A DNA stretch of 64,000 bases from Micromonospora sp. NBRC 110009. GTDB taxonomy: Bacteria; Actinomycetota; Actinomycetes; Mycobacteriales; Micromonosporaceae. The notes under the pieces are model-generated. The model saw nothing but the letters and a program-made list of their open reading frames with translations, ran no database searches and was not told the DNA's origin. The translations under genes were made by a program, and so were the position numbers. This document shows, piece after piece, positions 60,052 to 64,000 of the stretch (positions are counted from its first letter, which is position 1; each line of letters starts with the position of its first letter). The stretch covers positions 3,844,001 to 3,908,000 of the forward strand of contig NZ_CP130427.1 of the NCBI RefSeq assembly GCF_030518795.1, given 5' to 3'.

Positions 60052-60603
60052 TCAGGCGTTCGCGGCGGCGTCGACGGCGGCCAGCAGGTCGGCCAGGTCG
60101 TAGCCGCCTTCGTGGCGGGCGTCGTTGACGAAGAGCGTCGGGGTGCCGGTCACCCCGCTGCGGATGCCGCCCACGAAGTCCCGCCGGACCCGGTCGGCGT
60201 GCGCGTGCCGCCCGACCTCCCCGCCGATCTCGTCGGGCGGCAGCCCGAGCTGCTCGACGCCGAGCGACAGGTGCACCGGGTCGAGCTGGTCCTGGTGCTG
60301 GTACAGCCAGTCGTGCATGGCCCAGAACCGGCCCCGCCGGCCGGCGGCCTCGGCGGCCTCGGCCGCGCTCTCCGCGTACGGGTGCACGTTGGCGATGGGG
60401 AAGTGTCGGAAGACCAGCCGGACGGTGTCGGCCCGCTGGCGCAGCAGCTCGGTCAGGTTCGCGTGCGCAGCCCCGCAGAACCGGCACTGGAAGTCGCCGT
60501 ACTCGACGACGGTCACCGGCGCGTCGGCCGGGCCGCGGGCGTGGTCCGTCTCGGTCACCGGGATCCGCAGCCGGGCGGTGGTGACCTGAAGTGGTGTGGT
60601 CAT
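60052..60603 (-). CDS. DsbA-family thioredoxin-fold protein (cytosolic FrnE-like)
   Basis: 183 residues without signal peptide. Active site CRFC (Cys40, Cys43) in VVEYGDFQCRFCGAAH and the cis-Pro loop TGTPTLF. The helical insert (EAAGRRGRFWAMHDWLYQHQDQ) is of the DsbA/FrnE type. Role: cytosolic or peripheral thiol oxidoreductase, perhaps stress-related. ATG 60603. Only 12 bases from the LAL gene stop (convergent). Confidence 0.88.
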   Translation of the reverse strand: MTTPLQVTTARLRIPVTETDHARGPADAPVTVVEYGDFQCRFCGAAHANLTELLRQRADTVRLVFRHFPIANVHPYAESAAEAAEAAGRRGRFWAMHDWLYQHQDQLDPVHLSLGVEQLGLPPDEIGGEVGRHAHADRVRRDFVGGIRSGVTGTPTLFVNDARHEGGYDLADLLAAVDAAANA

Positions 60604-60662
60604 CGGGCCGTCACCTGCCGATCCGTCTCCACCTGTCGCCCGTCCGGGGTCGCCGGTACGGT

Positions 60663-60689
60663 GAGCCCGGGCGCGCCGCGCCCGGGCTC
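60663..60689 (-). terminator. Terminator of the BON-domain gene
   Basis: GAGCCCGGGCG, 5-base loop, CGCCCGGGCTC, a perfect 11-bp stem between the BON gene stop (60773) and the DsbA-like start (60603). Confidence 0.55.
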
Positions 60690-60772
60690 GATCAGACCGT
60701 TCGGATCAGTCATGGTTCCCACCCTCGTCCCCGACGGGGTGAGCGGGGATCACCCGCCCGGGGTGGTTCGGC

Positions 60773-61450
60773 TCAGTGCCCCACCGTCACGTGGTTGTGC
60801 ACCTCCCGGATGCCGGGCGCGGACCAGACGACCCGTTCGATCTCGTCGCGCTCGGAGATCGAGTGCACCAGGCCCGCCAGGATCGCGGTGTCGCCGTGCA
60901 CCCGGACGCTGATCCCCTCCGCCTCGGTGGCGTCGTTGCGGGCGAGCGCGTCCACGATCTGCTCGGCCAGTGCCCGCCCGTCGGCGCTGGCGCCCGGCCG
61001 GACGGTGATCCCGTTGCTCACCCCGCGTACGCCGTTGAGCCGGCCGACCGCCCGCTCGGCGGCCCGGCGCTGGTACTCCCACTCGACCTCGCCGTGCAGG
61101 GTGACCCAGCCGTCGGAGACGGTGACGTCCAGCGCCTCGATCGGCACGAACGCGTCCCACTCCAGGGCCCGGCTGGCGGCGGTGGCGATCTCCGGGTCGC
61201 TCTTCTCGGCCGAGGTGGCGATCCGGACGGCGAGGTCGTTGGCGACGGCCCGGACCCGGGACACCCGGTGCGCGGCCCGTTCGGCGGCCCACTTCTTGGC
61301 GTAGCTGTCCACCCAGCCGGACAGCGTGACGACGCCCTCGGTGACGGTCACCCCGATCTCGTTGGGGCGTACCCGGGGTTCCCAGGTCAGCTCGTCGAGC
61401 ACGTCGGACTGGATGTCCTGGTCGGTACGGGTGATCGTCGCGGTGGCCAT
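60773..61450 (-). CDS. Triple BON-domain protein
   Basis: 225 residues with three BON domains (about 10-75, 85-150, 155-225), each with the alternating strands VTVTEGVVTLSGWVDSYAKK, VTVSDGWVTLHGEVEWEYQ, VRVHGDTAILAGLVHSISE. No signal peptide, so cytosolic; many such proteins in actinobacteria are stress-induced. BON domains bind phospholipid or hydrophobic ligands. GGGAGG precedes the ATG. Confidence 0.88.
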   Translation of the reverse strand: MATATITRTDQDIQSDVLDELTWEPRVRPNEIGVTVTEGVVTLSGWVDSYAKKWAAERAAHRVSRVRAVANDLAVRIATSAEKSDPEIATAASRALEWDAFVPIEALDVTVSDGWVTLHGEVEWEYQRRAAERAVGRLNGVRGVSNGITVRPGASADGRALAEQIVDALARNDATEAEGISVRVHGDTAILAGLVHSISERDEIERVVWSAPGIREVHNHVTVGH

Positions 61451-61669
61451 CGGTGGCTCCCTCCCGGATCGGTTCGCGGCGCGGGCTGCTCGGCGCCCGG
61501 CACGGACGCCCGCACCACGATCCTGGCCGCACCCCGGGTGAGGTGTCCTCATCCGATCCGGGTGGGCCGGCCGGTCCGGGGAGCGCTCTCCACCGCCTCC
61601 GGGTCCGTCCGGGTCGATCTTGGATGAGTAGGCTCGGCCTCCCGGACCCGCGACGAGAGGGGTACGCCC

Positions 61670-62308
61670 ATGCATCCGATCCGGACCGCCTACCTGACCG
61701 CCGCCCGCTCGGCGGTGACGCTGCTCGCCCACCCCGCGGTGGCCGAGCAGTGGGACGCCCCGAGCGCCCTCGCCGAGTTCCGGGTCGGCGGGCTCGCCGG
61801 CCACCTGGCGTTCCAGATCCTCGCAGTGCCGGGGGTGCTCGCCGAGCCGGTCCCGCCGGGCGAGCCGGTCGGCCTGCTCGACCACTACGCCCGGGGTACC
61901 TGGATCGGCGCACCGGTCGACGACGAGGTGAACGTGGGCATCCGCGCCTCCGGGGAGTGGATCGCCGCCGACGGCCCTGAGGCGCTGCTCGCCGCGGCCG
62001 GCGCCGCGGTCGACGAGCTGGCCGCCACGCTGCCGGCCGAGCCGGACGGCCGGGTCGTGCACCTGGCCCGGGGGCCGTGGTCGCTGGCCCTGGAGGACTA
62101 CCTCACCACCCGGCTGATGGAGCTGGCCGTGCACTCCGACGACCTGGCGGTGAGCGTCGGCGTGCCCACCCCGGAGCTGCCGGCCGACGCGCTGGACCCG
62201 GTGCTGGCCCTGCTCGCCCGCCTCGCCGTACGCCGGCACGGGCAGCCGGCCGTGCTGCGGGCGCTCAGCCGGGCCGAGCGGGCGCCGGCGAACGTCACCG
62301 CGTTCTGA
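61670..62308 (+). CDS. Maleylpyruvate-isomerase-N-terminal (DinB-like) family protein
   Basis: 212 residues. LAGHLAFQILAVPGVL and MELAVHSDDLAVSVG hold the histidines of the DinB/mycothiol-dependent maleylpyruvate isomerase metal site. Such proteins use mycothiol in detoxification. GAGAGGGG precedes the ATG. C-terminus RRHGQPAVLRALSRAERAPANVTAF. Stands alone; convergent with the next gene. Confidence 0.8.
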   Translation: MHPIRTAYLTAARSAVTLLAHPAVAEQWDAPSALAEFRVGGLAGHLAFQILAVPGVLAEPVPPGEPVGLLDHYARGTWIGAPVDDEVNVGIRASGEWIAADGPEALLAAAGAAVDELAATLPAEPDGRVVHLARGPWSLALEDYLTTRLMELAVHSDDLAVSVGVPTPELPADALDPVLALLARLAVRRHGQPAVLRALSRAERAPANVTAF

Positions 62309-62355
62309 ACCGCGCGCGGCGACGCCCCCGGTCCGGGGACGCCGCCGGGCGCGGT
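62309..62355. terminator. Bidirectional terminator between convergent genes
   Basis: ACCGCGC ... GCGCGGT outer pairing with inner CCCCGG/CCGGGG; imperfect but GC-rich, between the stops at 62308 and 62360. Confidence 0.5.
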
Positions 62356-62359
62356 GCGG

Positions 62360-62764
62360 TCAGTCGTCCAGGCCGACCGGGGAGTCCGGGCGGTCCACGT
62401 CGACGAACTCGATCTCGTCCAGCTCGCGGACGCCGCTTCCGGCGGCCCGGGCGGCGGTGCCGGCCGCCCAGCCGAGCGCCGCCCCGGCCAGCGCCGCGGC
62501 GATCAACAGCGTCCAGGGCAGCGCCGGCCGGCGACCGGCGAGCGCGTCGAAGGCGAGGCTGGCCCGGCGGCGGGCCTCCTCGGCGGCGGAGCCGACCAGG
62601 CCGGTGGCGTCGTCGGTCAGCCCGGCGCCGTTGCGGCGGGCGGAGCGGGCGGCGTCCCGGACGCTGTCCCCGGCGGAGCTGACGGCGGAGAGCAGCTGCT
62701 CCCACGCCTGGTCCGCGATCCGCTCGGGCTTGCTCCGGCGGTCCAGCAGGGTGGTTCCGAACAT
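62360..62764 (-). CDS. Small single-pass membrane protein
   Basis: 134 residues. Helical N-terminal half (RIADQAWEQLLSAVSSAGDSVRDAARSARRNGAGLTDDATGLV), one membrane segment LPWTLLIAAALAGAALGWAAGTAARAA, and an acidic C-terminus. GAGGAGGTAACACCC precedes the ATG, a near-perfect ribosome site. No family recognised; the pattern resembles small stress-induced membrane proteins. Confidence 0.72.
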   Translation of the reverse strand: MFGTTLLDRRSKPERIADQAWEQLLSAVSSAGDSVRDAARSARRNGAGLTDDATGLVGSAAEEARRRASLAFDALAGRRPALPWTLLIAAALAGAALGWAAGTAARAAGSGVRELDEIEFVDVDRPDSPVGLDD

Positions 62765-63202
62765 GGGTGTTACCTCCTCGGGGTGCCGAAGTCCCGGGCG
62801 TCACCTCGGACTCCGGTGGCCATCCGGCGCGTGTGACGGTTCGCTCACCGGGCTGTGCCCGCCCCGGACCGGGCGCAAACCACCCCGGTGGGCCGCCCGC
62901 CCACCGCTCGGCGTACGGGGGGAGGAACCACCCGAACGCGCCGGGGTCGCCCGGCTCCGGGCCGAACAGGCGCTCGCCCGCTACCCTGGGTCGGCGGATC
63001 GGCCGGCACCCGTCGGTCGTTGCAGGTGTAGAGAGTTGTCCCGGGGAAGCAGGAATCAAAGGATCCGGATGGGGATGCCCAGGTGTGCCCAGTCCGCGAA
63101 TTGCTCATCCCGAGGGGTGGCGACCGAGGGTGTCGGAGGAATACTCTCGGTCGCGGCCCGCGTACTGATGAGGCGCCCGTACGGGCGAGTGGAGGTGCTC
63201 GC
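62765..63202. other. Intergenic region upstream of the STAS gene
   Basis: 438 bases with no supported gene. Contains the dyad GCGACCGAG (63120-63128) and CTCGGTCGC (63146-63154), a 9-bp hairpin with a 17-base loop that includes GGAGGA, 49 bases before the STAS start. It probably holds the STAS promoter; I could not assign a sigma-factor class. Confidence 0.5.
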
Positions 63203-63562
63203 GTGAGCCTGTCGATCGTGAAGTCGGTTCTGCCGGGTGGTGTCATCCAGATCGCTCCGCGGGGCGAGATCGACGTCGACACCGCGTACGAGGTGCGGGA
63301 AGCGATCGCCGAGGTGCTCGCCAAGGGCCGCCCGTCGCGGATCGAGCTGAACATGCGGCTGGTCACCTTCATCGACTCCGTCGGCATCAGCGCGATGGTG
63401 GCCGGGTTCCAGACCGCCGAGGTCAGCGGCGTCAAGCTGGTGGTCACCGAGCCGAGCCGCTTCGTCCACCGGCAGCTCTGGGTGACCGGTCTGCTCGGCC
63501 TCTTCGGCGGGCCCGATCCCTACTTCGCCGACAGCGGCTCCGAGCTGCTGCCCGGCGCCTGA
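63203..63562 (+). CDS. STAS-domain anti-sigma factor antagonist
   Basis: 119 residues. GVIQIAPRGEIDVDTAYEVREAIAEVL and VTFIDSVGISAMVAGF carry the conserved Ser (Ser59 in IDSVG) phosphorylated by the anti-sigma kinase in SpoIIAA/RsbV proteins. GTG 63203 lies 7-8 bases after GGAGG. No partner kinase in the window. Likely part of a stress or development sigma-factor switch. Confidence 0.9.
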   Translation: MSLSIVKSVLPGGVIQIAPRGEIDVDTAYEVREAIAEVLAKGRPSRIELNMRLVTFIDSVGISAMVAGFQTAEVSGVKLVVTEPSRFVHRQLWVTGLLGLFGGPDPYFADSGSELLPGA

Positions 63563-63675
63563 CCGCCTCCCTCACCCCCTTCTGCGACCCCACCCGGCCG
63601 GGGACCTTCGACCGTTGCCAGCCAGGCCCGGGTACGGGACGATCGTCCGGACCGTCGACGGCGAGGGGGTACGGC

Positions 63676-64000
63676 TTGCTCAGCAGCGACAGCTTCAGCT
63701 ACACGGTGCAGGCCCGCTGCACCCGGGCGGAGGCGCTCGCCCTGCTCGGTGACCTGAACCGGCAGGGCGAACTGCATCCGCTGATCGTCCGCGTCCGCGA
63801 GCTGCCGCCCCGCCCCGGCGCGCTGGCCAGCTACGCGATCACCGACCGGCTGGAGCTCGGCCCGCTGCACTTCCCGGTGACCTACCAGGCGGACGTGCTG
63901 GTCGCCACCGAGGACGAGGTGGTGACCGTGGCCCGGCAGCAGCCGGCCACCACCGTGCGCAACCACACCCGGCTGCGGGAGGAGGCGGACGGCGTGGTGC
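63676..64000 (+). CDS. SRPBCC-like hypothetical protein (partial, runs off the window)
   Basis: 108 codons visible from a TTG start 6 bases after GAGGGGG. The residues YTVQARCTRAEALALLGDL, YAITDRLELGPLHFPVTYQADV and VATEDEVVTVARQQPATT are of the SRPBCC/polyketide-cyclase-like type. No stop before 64000. Confidence 0.6.
   Translation, partial: MLSSDSFSYTVQARCTRAEALALLGDLNRQGELHPLIVRVRELPPRPGALASYAITDRLELGPLHFPVTYQADVLVATEDEVVTVARQQPATTVRNHTRLREEADGVV

Overview
The window is about 70% GC or higher, with high-GC codon use, many GTG starts, short intergenic gaps and 4-base ATGA/GTGA gene overlaps. Gene content (an F420-type luciferase-like oxidoreductase, an LAL regulator, mycothiol-type maleylpyruvate isomerase fold, secreted modular carbohydrate enzymes) points to a chromosomal segment of a filamentous actinomycete, most likely Micromonosporaceae (Micromonospora-like). 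The genus is inferred from overall character, not from a marker gene.

Layout. (1) 1-2496: end of a probable ebo-type cluster (EboF-like phosphodiesterase plus a polyprenyl diphosphate synthase). (2) 2559-10386: a carbohydrate cluster with a ThuA lipoprotein, a cytosolic and a Tat-exported sugar isomerase/epimerase-fold TIM barrel, a ROK regulator, and a large secreted ThuA + glucose/sorbosone-dehydrogenase + PKD + CBM-like protein. (3) 10644-17760: YtxH-like protein, tRNA-Asn, MMPL exporter, FAD amine-oxidase-like enzyme, a TPR-like protein coupled to a membrane-anchored M16 protease, and a tRNA-Met. (4) 17761-28250: an accessory region starting at the tRNA-Met, with a frameshifted Eis-like acetyltransferase, an APH-like kinase, an orphan gene, a remnant of an LtrA gene, an RHH/DUF4097/DrrAB-type ABC operon, two insertion sequences nested end to end (IS630, then an IS982-like element) and an intact LtrA-family gene whose stop codon lies in the insertion target. 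(5) 28257-31888: a glycine betaine/choline-type ABC importer (substrate-binding protein, permease, CBS-containing ATPase). (6) 32479-44783: heme oxygenase, a deletion scar joining halves of a divergent TetR/monooxygenase pair, ArsR/Aha1-like pair, LLM oxidoreductase, alditol oxidase, site-2 protease, hydrolase, and an ABC exporter with a two-component system. (7) 44896-51252: secreted alpha-amylase divergent from a four-gene redox operon. (8) 51236-64000: a serS, a MerR-sliding-clamp fusion, a saccharopine-dehydrogenase-like enzyme, a Zn-alcohol dehydrogenase, an LAL regulator, DsbA-like and BON proteins, small stress-type genes and a STAS anti-anti-sigma factor.

The most unusual items are these. 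The operon at 46695-51252 encodes a membrane protein with NADPH-oxidase-like bis-heme histidine spacing but no flavin domain, followed by a soluble NuoF-like flavoprotein, a TlpA-type lipoprotein thioredoxin and a CcdA protein; I read this as a possible route carrying NADH electrons to extracytoplasmic thiols. The MerR regulator at 52976-54064 has its effector domain replaced by DnaN-type sliding-clamp domains. The ThuA/epimerase cluster may be a partly secreted 3-keto-sugar pathway. Several sequence-level signals also stand out: paired TGGCAC dyads upstream of the RHH gene, a start-codon hairpin in the IS982-like transposase, an 18-bp REP-like palindrome that forms the end of the ccdA reading frame, and a palindrome over the predicted amylase transcription start.
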